A stretch of DNA of 64,000 bases from Gautieria morchelliformis (taxonomy: Eukaryota; Basidiomycota; Agaricomycetes; Gomphales; Gomphaceae). The translations under genes and the position numbers were made by a program. Each line of letters starts with the position of its first letter. Position 1 is the stretch's first letter. This document shows positions 31,425-42,187 of the stretch, piece after piece. The notes beneath the pieces are model-generated. The model worked only from the letters and a program-made list of their open reading frames with translations. It searched no databases and was not told the origin of the DNA. The stretch is from contig WHVA01000187.1 in the NCBI GenBank assembly GCA_015179125.1, positions 1 through 64,000 of the forward strand, read 5' to 3'.

Positions 31425-31800
31425 CATAGGTCGCTTCGTCCATGTATACATGGATGACATCTTCATATTCTCGCTCTCAATACAAGAGCATGAAGAGCAC
31501 CTCTACATCGTCTTTGACAGACTGAGGAAGAATCACCTTTTTCTGAGCAAGAAAAAGGTGGACCTCTATTCCATCTGAATGGAGTGTCTCGGCCATATCA
31601 TCAATGGCTGAGGGGTACATGCCGACAAGGACAAGATGCAACACATCCGCGAGTGGGGCAGGCCACGGATGTTCAACGATGTCCAGCGTTTCCTCGGGCT
31701 GGTACAGTATCTGGCACACTACATGCCAGATGTTAGCCCATATACCACCCCACTATCGGGCTGTGCGTGTAATAACCGTCCATTCAAATGGACGCCACTG

Positions 31801-32811
31801 CTAGACAAATGCTGGCAAAGCATTAAGGCGTTGGCCTGTAAGGCCCCGATCCTGCGTCCGGTAGACGCAAGGTGCCCAGAGCCAATCTGGGTGATCACCG
31901 ACGGATCAAAAGCCGGCGTCGGTGCGGTCTATGGCCAAGGTCCTGACTGGAAAACTTGTCAACCTGCCGGCTTCTTGTCAAAGAAGTTCAGCGTTGCTCA
32001 GCAACACTACTGGACTCACGAGCACGAAACGATCGCGGTGCTCGAGGCTCTCATGAAATGGGAGGACAAACTGCTGGGGAGAAGGTTCACCCTCATCACA
32101 GACCACAAAGGGCTCCAGTACTTCGAGACCCAGATGAGCCTATCTGACCGCCAGGTCATATGGTGGGAGTTTCTCTCCCGGTTCAATTTCAACACCGTTC
32201 ATGTTGACGGTATAGAGAACAAGGTAGCTGACTGCCTGTCGCGCTACTACGAGAATGACACGAGTGATGACAATCACCCGGACCATGTCTTCATGAACGT
32301 GGATGCGTGTTTAGACCCGGACGGTGAGTTATTGCCCACTGACCGGTATATCGAGCTGCGAACAGCAGCGACAAGACGCTCTAAACGCCTCACTGAGAAG
32401 ACAGAGGCAAGGGTAACGGAATCCGCGGCATTAAATGAGGGCTCACCAGAGCCCGCGGATGTCGCCGCATCACGCGACGATGACGATGATGTCAGAGCCA
32501 TCGCCGCAGGAAATCACGGCGCACCCCTGCGCCGGGTCATCGAGCAAGGCGTAGACCTGTATAAGGTCCTACGAGATGCATACCACAGGGACACCATGTT
32601 CACAAAGATCATGGTGCACCCGGACGCGCACCTGAGATTCGGGATCCAGGACGGGCTGATCTGGACTAAGAACCAGCTCAAAAGAGACGTCATTGCTGTC
32701 CCCCGCTCTGTTCTTCAAGGGGGAAGGAAGCTGATCAAAATTATCATCGATCGGGCACATCAGATAGTCGGCCACTACGGCCATCTGAAGACTTCAAACT
32801 ATGTTTGAAGA
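31801..32811 (+). pseudogene. Element 3 RNase H and linker
   Basis: WVITDGSKAGVGAVYGQGPD, ETIAVLEALMKWEDKLLGRR, LITDHKGLQYFETQ and NTVHVDGIENKVADCLSRYY show the D-E-D RNase H core and the usual end motif. The following linker is acidic and ends RAHQIVGHYGHLKTSNYV then a stop, just inside the integrase zinc domain. Confidence 0.88.
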
Positions 32812-34039
32812 GCATATTGGTGGCCGGGCATGAGCCCAGACATAGAAGCGTTCTGCACATCATGCGCGAGGTGTCAGATGACGAAAACTGGACCACAACG
32901 GCCCAAAGGCCTACTACACAGCCTACCCATTCCAGATAGGCCATGGCAGTCGATTGGCATCGACTTCATGGGGCCCCTGCCCAAATCCAATGACTGTGAC
33001 TACCTGATGGTAGTCATCGACCGACTAACGTCGCTCATACACCTCGTACCAACCACGACGAGCGTGTCAGCCAAGGGAGTAGCCTGGCTGTTTCTGAAGG
33101 AGGTCGTTCGACTCCACGGATGTTCCCGACTCCATCATGTCGGACAGAGACTTGAAGTTCACGTCGATCTTCTGGCGTGAACTACAGTGACTCATGGGGA
33201 CTAAGCTCCTCATGTCAACTGCCTTCCATCCCCAAACAGATGGAGCCACCGAGCGGGCAAACCGCTTGATCGGCCAGATATTACGCGTGGTCGTCAGAGA
33301 CGATCAGAAGGATTGGGCATTGAAATGCCCAATGGTTGAGGTCGCCCTCAACAGCAACGTCAACGCGACCACGGGGATCGCACCTTTCGAGCTGAACCAC
33401 GGCTATATGCCGCGGATAGACCTCCCCATGGCCTGGACACCCCGTTCAAGGGGGTAGCCCGGTTTGCACATCAGGCAAAATGGAACCTGATGGCGGCACA
33501 CGATGCAATCATAGAGCATCGAGTGACGCAAACATTTCATGCAAATAAGAAACATATGGCGAGCGACAGGTACGCGGCCAATGACCGCGTCTATTTTCGA
33601 CACAAAACCTAACTCTCCCGAAAGGAAGAGCCAGAAAACTAGTCCCACAGTACATCAGACCGTACTGCGTTGTCAAGCTCACAACGACGCCTCGACGGTG
33701 ACCCTTTATCTTCCCGACGAGCTGAAAAGCCGTCACATTTCACCAGTCTTCCATTCAAGCCTCATACGGCAATACAAGGCCAACAACGACAAATTGTTCT
33801 CCCGTCGTGAGGCCAAGTCATTTTATGACTTCGGAGCGAATGACGACGAGGAGTGGCTCGTCGATGAGATTATCGCACATCGATGGATAAACTCGATGGA
33901 CCTGGAGTTCCAGGTCCGTTGGACCTTAGGCGACGTGACATGGGAACCCATGTCGTCCTGCAAGGACCTTGAAGCCCTAGATAGCTATCTAGAGCTTAGG
34001 GGGGTGAGCAAGCCACACGACCTCCCCAGACGCCGCTAG
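32812..34039 (+). pseudogene. Element 3 integrase and chromodomain-like end, frameshifted
   Basis: Zinc-domain cysteines CTSCARCQMTKTGP; catalytic Asp in IGIDFMGPLPKSND; the second (MSDRDLKFTSIFW) is reached only in another frame; Glu in QTDGATERANRLIGQI. A chromodomain-like segment follows: EWLVDEIIAHRWINSMDLEF then QVRWTLGDVTWEP. At least three frame changes or stops (32808, 33180, 33457) separate the parts. Integrase joins the cDNA to the genome; this copy cannot make it intact. Confidence 0.85.
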
Positions 34040-34159
34040 ACGCGTCTGTCACGTGCAGACCACGTGACGCGCCGGCCACGGCACGGTTGAATTTTCACCT
34101 CGGATCTTTCCGAGGGCGCATCGCTTCTTGGAAGCTAGCCACCATCATCCCCACAAAGA

Positions 34160-36145
34160 TGATGCCCCCCAAAGATGGGATGGTCGTTGATCCGTCAATA
34201 TCCACAACATGAGCAATGGCCCCGAGACAGGGGGCCACGGATATTCTCCGTGCTCCAGTAGACCAGGAGCACTGGATGATTGTGGGATGGGAGGACGCCC
34301 TCGCCATCGTCCACCCGGACGATTGCGCAATGTGCGTGGACTACACCATGCACTTAAGGGCCGCGACAGGCACCCGCAAGGTCAAATTGCGGGACTAAGA
34401 CATCGGCGACGCCATTGATGCAACCTGGGGATGGCTCCCAAGGGGCATCGCGTGTGACGCGCGAGAAGAGCCTCTCCGGGACATCCACGACCTTAAAAAA
34501 GAGGTCAAGGAGTTGGAACACGCGGTCGAAGACTGCGACGACGCGCTCGCAACCGAGCGTGCCAAGATCAAGGAACTGGAGCAACAGCTGATCGCAGCCC
34601 AGCTCCAGGTTACCCTGGCCCACGTTGCCTCAAAAAGGCCGCGACATGGCCCGGCCACGGACCCAGTGGCCAGGCCATCATCACTTTGCACGACGGTGCC
34701 TCTGCCGGCGCGCGCAACATCGGGACTAGCGTCCTGATTGTCGGCGCTGACCCCGACAACGACAACGACGGAAGGGCATAGCGCCCCTTCCAACTCTGTG
34801 TATGGCGTCCCAGAAGGATGGGAGTCAGACTCGTCCGTCTGGAAGACGTACGACCCGGAAAGGGCACAGCGGCTGGCAGAGCAGCCAAAGAAAAAGTGCA
34901 AGAAATTGCGCGGCTCCCCCAACACCGTCAATGGGCTAACCATTGCGAGGGAAAGCACTATTAGCCCTTACCTAGGGGCGTCATCGTCGCACACTGTCAA
35001 TGACCACACCCTTCAACGGTGGATAGCACAGGTTGAGGCCCAGTACATCGGGCCTGGCGTGGCCCTGCCTCCACCGGCGGGGACAGTTCACCCTCCCTAC
35101 CCGGGGGAGGGGACGCTCATCCCACTTGGAGATCCACCGATCTCCAAGACGGGCCTCCTACCATGGCCAGTAGGGAAGGCCCAACAGCGCCGTACTCAAT
35201 GGTACGACGTCTGCCCGCTCGATGAACCACACTTCGTCAAACTCTTAGCGCAGGCAAAAGAGACGCCACATCTCGTGCGTACATGTGAGATGATCGGCGT
35301 ATTTGAATGCATTGAGCGCAAACAACACGCTCGCAATCCCAGAAGGGATTGTCTCGTGATAGCGGGCGGTACCCCACACGATATCACGGCCATCCTGAAG
35401 GGTTGGATACACAACCCTGAAGGAATCCCATCCGCCATCCGCGACAACGCGGATGGCACCTTCAACCTAGACGACCATGGACGTCTGGATGTGGTTGAAG
35501 GCCCTTGCACCCCAGGTCAAAGGGGTCGCATCACCGCTCAGGGCGAGGCTACTCGACCTATTTGGCTCGACAGACCAATGGTCAAGCCTCGTCGATGCCA
35601 GGGAAGTGCTGACGCCTCAGAGCACCACCCTGCAGCTCTCAATCACGGGCCCATTCCCTGTGGAGGGCTGAGCCGGCCCCGACATCTGCCTCACCGAGAT
35701 CGCGAGATGGTTGGCCCGCTACGCGGGGGTCACTCGCGAGCGAGTGGCACACATTGAACACTATGTGCAATGCAGCATCACCGGCGTGGCATTCAGTGCC
35801 GCCGCCCACGAGGGCCAACAAAAGGTCATCGAGACCAGCCATGTGAGGGCCGCGGTGCCGTGACCCCTCACTCACGCTCAGCTCGACCAAGAGCTGGCGC
35901 GCTTCCGGCCCCCTCCTCAGGCTGAGGACCCGGCCGTTGAGGCGATGCTCTGCGAGGACACTGGCCTCATCACCCAAGCGGATACCGCCGCTAGTGGTGA
36001 GGCTGACCAGCCTCACCCAATCACCACCGATGATGCGGAGGTGCCCCCGGAGGAGTCACACGCTCCACCGGCCCCATACGATGACGACGTCATTGTATCG
36101 GCCACTCTAGAGGACTCCCTTATGGATGACCTCTATGAGTCGTAG
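34160..36145 (+). pseudogene. Family A ORF3: accessory protein after the chromodomain
   Basis: Begins MMPPKDGMVVDPS (about 34160) and ends SATLEDSLMDDLYES at 36145, roughly 660 codons with several stops and one frame change near 35485. Parts in order: DQEHWMIVGWEDALAIVHPD; a coiled coil (DIHDLKKEVKELEHAVEDCD, AKIKELEQQLIAAQLQ); VPEGWESDSSVWKTYDPERA with Lys-rich KKKCKKL; HTLQRWIAQVEAQYIGPGVA; RDCLVIAGGTPHDITAILKG; MDVWMWLKALAPQVKGVASP; and EIARWLARYAGVTRERVAHI. No signal peptide or membrane segment is visible, so it is not env-like despite its position. Element 2 keeps the same ORF. I recognise no domain; a nucleic-acid or particle-related role is a guess. Confidence 0.7.
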
Positions 36146-36178
36146 TTGACCCCTATAGTTGTCTATAGAGGGGGAGGG

Positions 36179-36393
36179 TGTAAATAACCTGTGTATCTAC
36201 ATGTACAATAGTTATTACATAATCCCAGTGGGCCCCTTAGGGACCCACTGTATAGTTTATGTGTGGGAACCGGCCAGCGGTTCCCATCGCATCTTACTCT
36301 TACCTGTCACTACGTAGCATTCAGAATACCACTCATTGGTCAAGTTCTATAGTGCCCTTGTGATACAAGGTTCTAAGATCGACACCCTTTACA
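36179..36393 (+). repeat. Element 3 3' LTR (family A)
   Basis: 215 bp, preceded by the purine-rich CTATAGAGGGGGAGGG. Confidence 0.93.
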
Positions 36394-36575
36394 CTCGGAG
36401 ATCGGTGGATCTCCGAGTGGGATGAGCGTCCCCTCCCCTGGGTAGGGAGGGTGAACTGTCCCCGCCGGTGGAGGCAGGGCCACGCCAGGCCCGATGTACT
36501 GGGCCTCAACCTGTGCTATCCACCGTTGAAGGGCGTGGTCATTGACAGTGTGCGACGATGACGCCGCTAGGTAAG
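36394..36575 (-). pseudogene. Element 2 ORF3, short piece between elements 3 and 4
   Basis: On minus it reads HTVNDHALQRWIAQVEAQYI and GPGVALPPPAGTVHPPY, equal to 34970-35150 of element 3. Its upstream neighbour in the intact ORF (equivalent to about 34540-34965) is missing on both sides of element 4. Confidence 0.75.
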
Positions 36576-37607
36576 TGTCAAGATTGGTTTTTAGGCGTTA
36601 ATAACGTGTATTAGTGAACACAGCGAATGCCCGAATAACTTGTGCGAATAAGTATGCCGTTTGGCAAATAAGTGAACTGATGAATGTTCACGAAACAAGA
36701 GGGTTGCCTGAACGGGGCTCACCCTATCTACAGTCGTAGCGAAATAGCTCGCAGCACTTGACGATGTAACGTGCAAGATATCACGGAAGGGCTGTCTAAG
36801 TCTCGACGGTCCCTTCGCTGGCGAAGGTGCTCCTTCAGAGCCCTTTGCCAACAGCATAGAAAGTGGTTCGAAGGCTTAAGGTAACGAAGATGAAGTATGA
36901 GAACTCACCAGTGATGCCTAAGTCCTTGGCTGGTTGAAGATAGAAGTCTTCAAGGAGAGGCTCAAGACGATGATCACAGTGAGGTCAAGTTTGCACAAGA
37001 TGGACGACGTATGATAATTGAACTGGGGAATATACATGCGAATGTAAACTACTTATATCAAATGCTCGTAGGGCATCAGCGAATAGGAAAGAGGCCGTCA
37101 CAGGTCAGGGTTGGATAGGGGTGCGCAGTCATGATACTAGGTAGATGGAATAAACATACAATAGAGTGAGGGAAGAATGCGAATATAAAACGGCGGAGAG
37201 TAAAGGGGGCGAAGGCACTTATGGACAAAATCATGTCTTGGGACCCGCATACACGCTACCCTGCACGGACTCTTCGTTTACTGGGTTGATCCCGCACGAC
37301 CTATGGAAGGAACACCCTGCGAACGCACTTTGGCCATACGAACACCCAATGGGGTTGGATTAAGAAGATGATGGGGCTAATGATGAACCATCATGCCGGG
37401 TGAATGGTATCGATCATATTTGATGGCGTGCCTGCTGGAGAAATGGGCGAGCAGCAAATAGCAGTTCGGAGGATGGGGCGAACAGCGAGTAGAGTGGACG
37501 TAGAGGAGGAGTGGTCGGAGGGTGAGACGAACTCTGGCCAAGATGCTAGGGAGTGACGAGGGGGAACATGGAGGTAGCGCGGTAGGAGAAATAAACCGGT
37601 CATGACA
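36576..37607 (-). repeat. Element 4 3' LTR (family B)
   Basis: 1032 bp; on minus TGTCATGACCGG...CCAATCTTGACA. A TATA-like GATATAAGTAG on minus lies near 37055. Confidence 0.92.
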
Positions 37608-37899
37608 GTACCCCCCTCCTAGCTTCGGAGTCCAACGACGCTGCGTCCTATGGTCGGGTGGAACCGTTAAGGACGTAATGGGTCCCCCGATGGGATCTCT
37701 GAAGCCTGGACCCTGCGTAGCTGCGTGGTCCGTGCACGACTTCTTTTTCTGTTTAAAAACACGGCGCGGAATGGAGTTATGGGGCCCAACTAAGCACCCC
37801 AGCCAAGAGTACTGCCTTTATGACGACACCTGGGTACTCAGCTCTCCTCGGTCGATCACAGGTCGTGTCGAGGGTTAGGCCGGAGCTTCGGGGAGAGTC

Positions 37900-38562
37900 A
37901 TGAGGGGATGTGGAGCAGTGGTTGGTCGATGCGGCAGGGGTCCAAGTGAGCACCAGCCTTTTTCTTTATTAGCTCTCATTCGCTCAATGATGAGGTCTAG
38001 GAGGAGCTTCGGAAAATGCTGCAGGCCGAGGAGGTGGCCGACCAAACGTTCGAAAGACCGTCCGAAGTAGACGAGCTGGCAAAGGAGATTCAGAAAACGA
38101 GAGTGTGGTTGGAGAGTTTGGCATTGACATTGGAATCTGTACCCGCAGAAACAGATATTGATTCGACTCTGGCTCCGATCTTTATGCTGATGTCGAAGGG
38201 GTGCGAAGGAAGGGAGGTGACTAGAGAGGACCCAGAAGGTACGTTCTTCTCCTGGATTCTTGTGATGTCCATGCTAACTCAGTGATTCACTCGGCAAAGT
38301 TCCCTGCTCTGGTTCGCAGTCGGCCGGGGGTATTCCTGGGTCGGCGAAAGCTACAGAGCCTGTCAAGGTGAGGCGACTGCGCATCTGCTTCGCCCCTGAT
38401 GGCGAAGGTAGGAGGGCAAGGATAGCCAGGGGTATGGTCAGGACAATGGCCAACTATGATGCGCAACCCGCGGATACCCTTACGAGCCATCAAGGGGGGA
38501 GCGAAGGGGTTGATGGGGAGCTCGGAGCGTCCGAAGAGGCGTCGGGTGTAGGCATAGAATGA
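37900..38562 (+). CDS. Antisense spliced ORF in the 3' region of element 4
   Basis: Plus strand, opposite to gag-pol, between the chromodomain stop and the 3' LTR. Exons join in frame: up to 37945 (DVEQWLVDAAGVQ), 38001-38238 (EELRKMLQAEEVADQTFERP ... VTREDPE) and 38300-38562 (SGSQSAGGIPGSAKATEPVK ... EEASGVGIE, stop). Introns of 55 nt (GTGAGC...CTAG) and 61 nt (GTACGT...AAAG with a CTAAC branch-like site 21 nt before the acceptor) have normal fungal sizes and matching phases. The start and first exon(s) are not found. The protein is unrecognised: helical and acidic, then basic (VRRLRICFAPDGEGRRARIA). Confidence 0.45.
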
Positions 38563-38665
38563 GTCGAAAGGAGTTGGGTGAGGATTGGGAGGAGATTAAT
38601 TAAGGGAGTTGAATATATAGGTAGAATATGAACAGAGTATCGCTTTCTTGGGGTTCGGTAGACGT

Positions 38666-39409
38666 TTAAGCCTTGGGTTTCTGGGGGTACTTTGCATGGA
38701 ATTCGGCAAGTCTGCGAGCAGAATTAGTAACATTCGAAGAGGGTTCCCAAGAGGTAGCATCGGGAGTGTGTTCGTATCCCTTCCACTCCACTAGATATTC
38801 CAATCGCTTCCGGCGAATGCGACTATCGAGGATCTTCGTGATCTCGTATTCGTCCGCGGAGTCAATTTCGATAGGTGGTGGGGGGTCTGCATATTGACCT
38901 GGGATGGTAGATGTCGTAGCGGGTTCAAGAAGGGATACATGGAACACAGGGTGGATCTGGCGAAGGTCCAGTGGTAAGCCTAAGCGAAACGTATGAGAAG
39001 ATATTTTAGCCGTGATAGGATAGGCCAAGTCTTCGGTGGTCAAGTTTCTTTGAAGGTCGTTTTGTGCGAATATTTTGTGAGTCGAGCCATACTCTGTCGC
39101 TGACCTGAAACTCAGGGATCGGAATGCGGCGAGTGGTTGTGGCCGAAGTGTACTGGATAATTGATTTCTTGATTTGATCTCAAAGGTATTGGTGAAGGTC
39201 CTTGAGGTCTGCCGACTGGTGATAAGCGTCCTCGGAAGCGACCGAAGTGAGCGATACTTCGAGCTTGGGATGGAAACCTTTGTTGGCGAAGAAGGGTGTG
39301 ACCTGAGTCGCTGAATGGGCTGTGTTGTTGTAAGCGAATTCGGCGAGAGGCAAGAGGTCGACCCAATCGTCCTGCTGGTAGTTGATATAGACTCGGAGAT
39401 ACTGCTCAA
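38666..39409 (-). pseudogene. Element 4 chromodomain and integrase C-terminus
   Basis: Contains FRLGLPLDLRQIHPVFHVSL, then the chromodomain EYEITKILDSRIRRKRLEYL with VEWKGYEHTPDATSWEP, and ends HAKYPQKPKA. It overlaps the integrase frame by 230 bp in another register; a one-base shift near 39185 separates them. The chromodomain is the targeting module of chromoviruses. Confidence 0.88.
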
Positions 39410-40340
39410 GGATTTGGTTTACTCGTTCGGTCTGTCCATCGGTTTGGGGGTGGTAGGCTGTAGAAAGGTTGCCTTTGGTGCCAAGGATTTCACAGAGAGA
39501 GGTCCAGAATCGGGATGTGAAGTGCTTCCCTCGATCGGAGATGATGTCGCTGGGGCTACCGTGTTTAGTGAATACATGTCGAAGAAAGAGCATGGCGACA
39601 TCTCCCGAATCAATGTCCAAAAATGTCGGAATGAACAGGGCCATCTTTGTTAGCCTGTCGACAATGACGAGGATCATATCGTGCCCATCCGACGGTGGGA
39701 GTCCTTCGATGAAGTCCATGGATACCGAATCCCAGGGTCGTTGGCTGATGGGTAGAAAGCGAAGTGGACCGAAGGGTTTGTGATGAATGGATTTAGCGTG
39801 GCGACACTTTGAGCACGAGCCGATATAGTTGGTGACAAAAGTAGACATGTTTGGCCAATGATACTGTCTCTGAATGTTTTTCATCGTTTTGCTGATCCCT
39901 GGGTGGCCTGCTAACTGATGATCATGCAGCGAGCAAAGGATGTCCAAACGAATATCATTATGATCAGGGACATACGTTCGCTGTTTGTATAACAGTGTTT
40001 TTCCATCCTCTCCAAGTGACCAGGGGTCTGACTTCACATTCGAAGGGGTGATTGCCAATGATTGAGACTGCAGACGAGTAACCTGGGCTGAGGACAAGGG
40101 ATCGGTCAACTGGCCCTGTTGGATGGATGTTAACAGTGATGCGGAATCAAGGATGATGGCGCGAATGAGTTGCCCAGTTTTAAACATTGATTGGAAGTTG
40201 TGGGGATTCGCCAATGTGTAAGCACCATCCCCCCTTTTGGGTACACGTCGCCCCGACGGGTCAATGCATCCGGCTTTGTGCCAAGTCGCCCAGCTCGGTA
40301 GCGAATGATATAGTTGAATCCTGACAGGTGTTCGGACCAA
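39180..40340 (-). pseudogene. Element 4 integrase
   Basis: Zinc domain HDHQLAGHPGISKTM...CSKCRHAK (HHCC). D,D-35-E core: VSMDFIEGLPPSDGHD, DIISDRGKHFTSRFW and QTDGQTERVNQILEQYLR. All catalytic residues are present. The C-terminal part continues in the frame of 39409-38666 after a frameshift. Confidence 0.9.
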
Positions 40341-42187
40341 CAGACCTGTCGTCGGGTCAGCTGTTTTGTAGTCGCGAAGTACTCAAGATTCTTGTGGTCG
40401 GAGAGGACGAGGATGACGTGGGATGCCCCTTCGAGGTAGTTTCGCCATTGCTTGAAGGCACAAAATATGGTGAGCAGCTCCTTGTTGTAGATCTCGTAGT
40501 TCATTTCAGCAGGTGCCATTCCTCGCGAATAAAAGGCGATCGGGTGGATATCACCATCGGAGGGGGTGATCTGAGAGATGATGGCGGCGATGGCGTAGTC
40601 GGAGGCGTCCGTCTCTATGACGATCGGGTTACTCGGGTCGAAGTGGATGAGGACTGGGGCCTGTGAGAACACGGCCTTGAGTGCTTTGAAAGCCTCCTGT
40701 TGCTTTGCGTCCCAGGTGAATGGAGTATCCTTCCTGGTCAGGCGAGTGAGTGGCAGGACGATGTCGGAGAACGAAATGATGAATCTTCTGTAGAAGTTTG
40801 CAAAGACTAGGAATGATTGGACTTCGCGAACGTTCGTCGGTGCAGGCCACTTTGTGATTGCAGCTGTCTTTTCGATGTCCATAGAGACCCCAGCAGGAGA
40901 GATGATGAATCCGAGAAACTCAACCCAGTTCGAATGGAAAAGGCACTTCTCGGGCTTTATGAAGAGGTTGTGTTTCCGAAGACGGGAGAGGACCATTCGG
41001 ACATGCTCTAAGTGGTCTTCCCTGTTCTTGGAGAAGATAAGGATGTCGTCGAGGTAGACTACAACGAAGACGTCAGCCATGTCCTGGAAGATGTCATTCA
41101 TGAAGTGTTGGAACGTCGCCGGAGCATTCGTTAACCCGAACGGCAGGACGAGATATTCGAAGGACCCATATCGTGTTCGGAAGGCTGTCTTCCACTCTTG
41201 GCCAGAGGCGATCCGAACATTATTGAACCCGGCGCGAAGGTCGAATTTGGTATAGACGTTCGCACTTTTGAGTTGGTCAATAAGGCTCGGAATCAGTGGG
41301 ATAGGGTACTTGTTCTTTCGCGTGATACGATTCAGCCCTCGATAGTCCACACACATTCGCAGTGTGCCATCCTTCTTTTTTGCGAAGACAACGGGGGTGC
41401 CACCGGGTGATTGGGAGGAGCGGATAAATCCCTTGCCAAGCATGTCTTCGAGATATTCGCAGAGAGCCTCCAATTCGCTGTTCGAGAGTGGGTATATGGG
41501 GCCATGAGGTGGTGTACCATCATTCTCGATTTCGATGGTGTGGTCATAAGGTCGATGTGGGGGCAGGTCTTTGGCTTTAGCACGCGAGAAGATATTGAAG
41601 AAGTCGTGGTACTCCTCTGGTACCACAGCCCTGAACATTTCTAACTCGTCCTTTGGTAGAGGGTTTTCATGGAGGAGTGTGGTCGGGGCTGGTGCGTTGC
41701 AGACAGCGCGAAGCGAACTGGGCTCAGGGATGGAAGGGTGCATGTTTAACATGAAGGTTTCTTCTTCGCCAAGTTTCATGATTAGCCCGAAGGCAGCTGC
41801 GCTGATTAGGGTTATATGCGGCGTTACCCTCCTCGTCGGAGGTGGATCAGGAGGTGAAGAATGGAATGGGAGGTGGTCATCGATCAGTAATTCTGTACAT
41901 GGTGTACAGGAACGAAAATGACTCGGAGTAGGCTCTGTTTTTGGTCGAATAGGTTCAGTTTCTATTATGGGTTCTTTCGTGGCTGAAAATGGACGAATGA
42001 GATTGTTAGGAAGTGATATAGAGGACTCAGAGGAGTGATTCTCGATCGGCTTGGTTGAGAGAAGTAAGGGTTCGCCATCCACATTGAATGTCTGTTCGTA
42101 ACCAGAAAGATTTGGAATAGGAGCGGGTGAAGAAGCGACGTCCGGTGGAAGGACCGGGACGTAGGAGAGTGGTCCTGTTGGGTGCAT
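40130..42187 (-). CDS. Element 4 reverse transcriptase and RNase H
   Basis: 685-codon frame. RT: GTPVVFAKKKDGTLRMCVDY, LIDQLKSANVYTKFDLRAGF, FGLTNAPATFQHFMNDIFQD and catalytic VVYLDDILIFSKNRED; then FLVFANFYRRFIISFSDIVL. RNase H: IETDASDYAIAAIISQ, KELLTIFCAFKQWRNYLEGA and LSDHKNLEYF. The RT and RNase H cores are uninterrupted. Upstream a Pro-rich linker (RPKTEPTPSHFRSCTPC) connects to the protease, now separated by 42188-42651. The frame ends just after RRGDVYPKGG by a shift into the integrase frame. Confidence 0.93.
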   Translation of the reverse strand: MHPTGPLSYVPVLPPDVASSPAPIPNLSGYEQTFNVDGEPLLLSTKPIENHSSESSISLPNNLIRPFSATKEPIIETEPIRPKTEPTPSHFRSCTPCTELLIDDHLPFHSSPPDPPPTRRVTPHITLISAAAFGLIMKLGEEETFMLNMHPSIPEPSSLRAVCNAPAPTTLLHENPLPKDELEMFRAVVPEEYHDFFNIFSRAKAKDLPPHRPYDHTIEIENDGTPPHGPIYPLSNSELEALCEYLEDMLGKGFIRSSQSPGGTPVVFAKKKDGTLRMCVDYRGLNRITRKNKYPIPLIPSLIDQLKSANVYTKFDLRAGFNNVRIASGQEWKTAFRTRYGSFEYLVLPFGLTNAPATFQHFMNDIFQDMADVFVVVYLDDILIFSKNREDHLEHVRMVLSRLRKHNLFIKPEKCLFHSNWVEFLGFIISPAGVSMDIEKTAAITKWPAPTNVREVQSFLVFANFYRRFIISFSDIVLPLTRLTRKDTPFTWDAKQQEAFKALKAVFSQAPVLIHFDPSNPIVIETDASDYAIAAIISQITPSDGDIHPIAFYSRGMAPAEMNYEIYNKELLTIFCAFKQWRNYLEGASHVILVLSDHKNLEYFATTKQLTRRQVCWSEHLSGFNYIIRYRAGRLGTKPDALTRRGDVYPKGGMVLTHWRIPTTSNQCLKLGNSFAPSSLIPHHC

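Larger units (their letters stand above)
28440..31800 (+). pseudogene. Element 3 reverse transcriptase, split by a solo LTR
   Basis: N-terminal RT (28440-29115): LTDDDLPRLREEWMEQITDL, KTRYVRSI-type decay with stops, LDMSEAYEQIWIHPDHVAKT and FQRLMTAIFRDC. The frame is cut at 29115 by the solo LTR (TSD CATAG) and resumes at 31430 with VYMDDIFIFSLSIQEHEEHL (catalytic YMDD), LGHIINGRGVHA and FLGLVQYLAHYMPDV. An in-frame stop interrupts KKVDLYSI near 31576. Confidence 0.88.
24941..36393 (+). mobile_element. Element 3: family A Ty3/Gypsy element nested in element 2
   Basis: 215-bp LTRs at 24941-25155 and 36179-36393 (four differences) begin TGTAAATAA and end CCCTTTACA. The flanking 5-mers CTCAG and CTCGG are a target duplication with one change. 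It is inserted in ORF3 of element 2, in opposite orientation. Order: gag, protease, RT (split by a solo LTR at 29116-31424), RNase H, integrase, chromodomain, then ORF3, polypurine tract GAGGGGGAGGG and 3' LTR. Internal stops and frameshifts are frequent. Confidence 0.93.

Noticed and set aside
34160..36145. Envelope gene of an errantivirus-like element
   Set aside because: Right position, but no signal peptide, transmembrane segment, furin-type site or fusion motif was seen; the coiled coil and Lys-rich parts suggest an internal protein.
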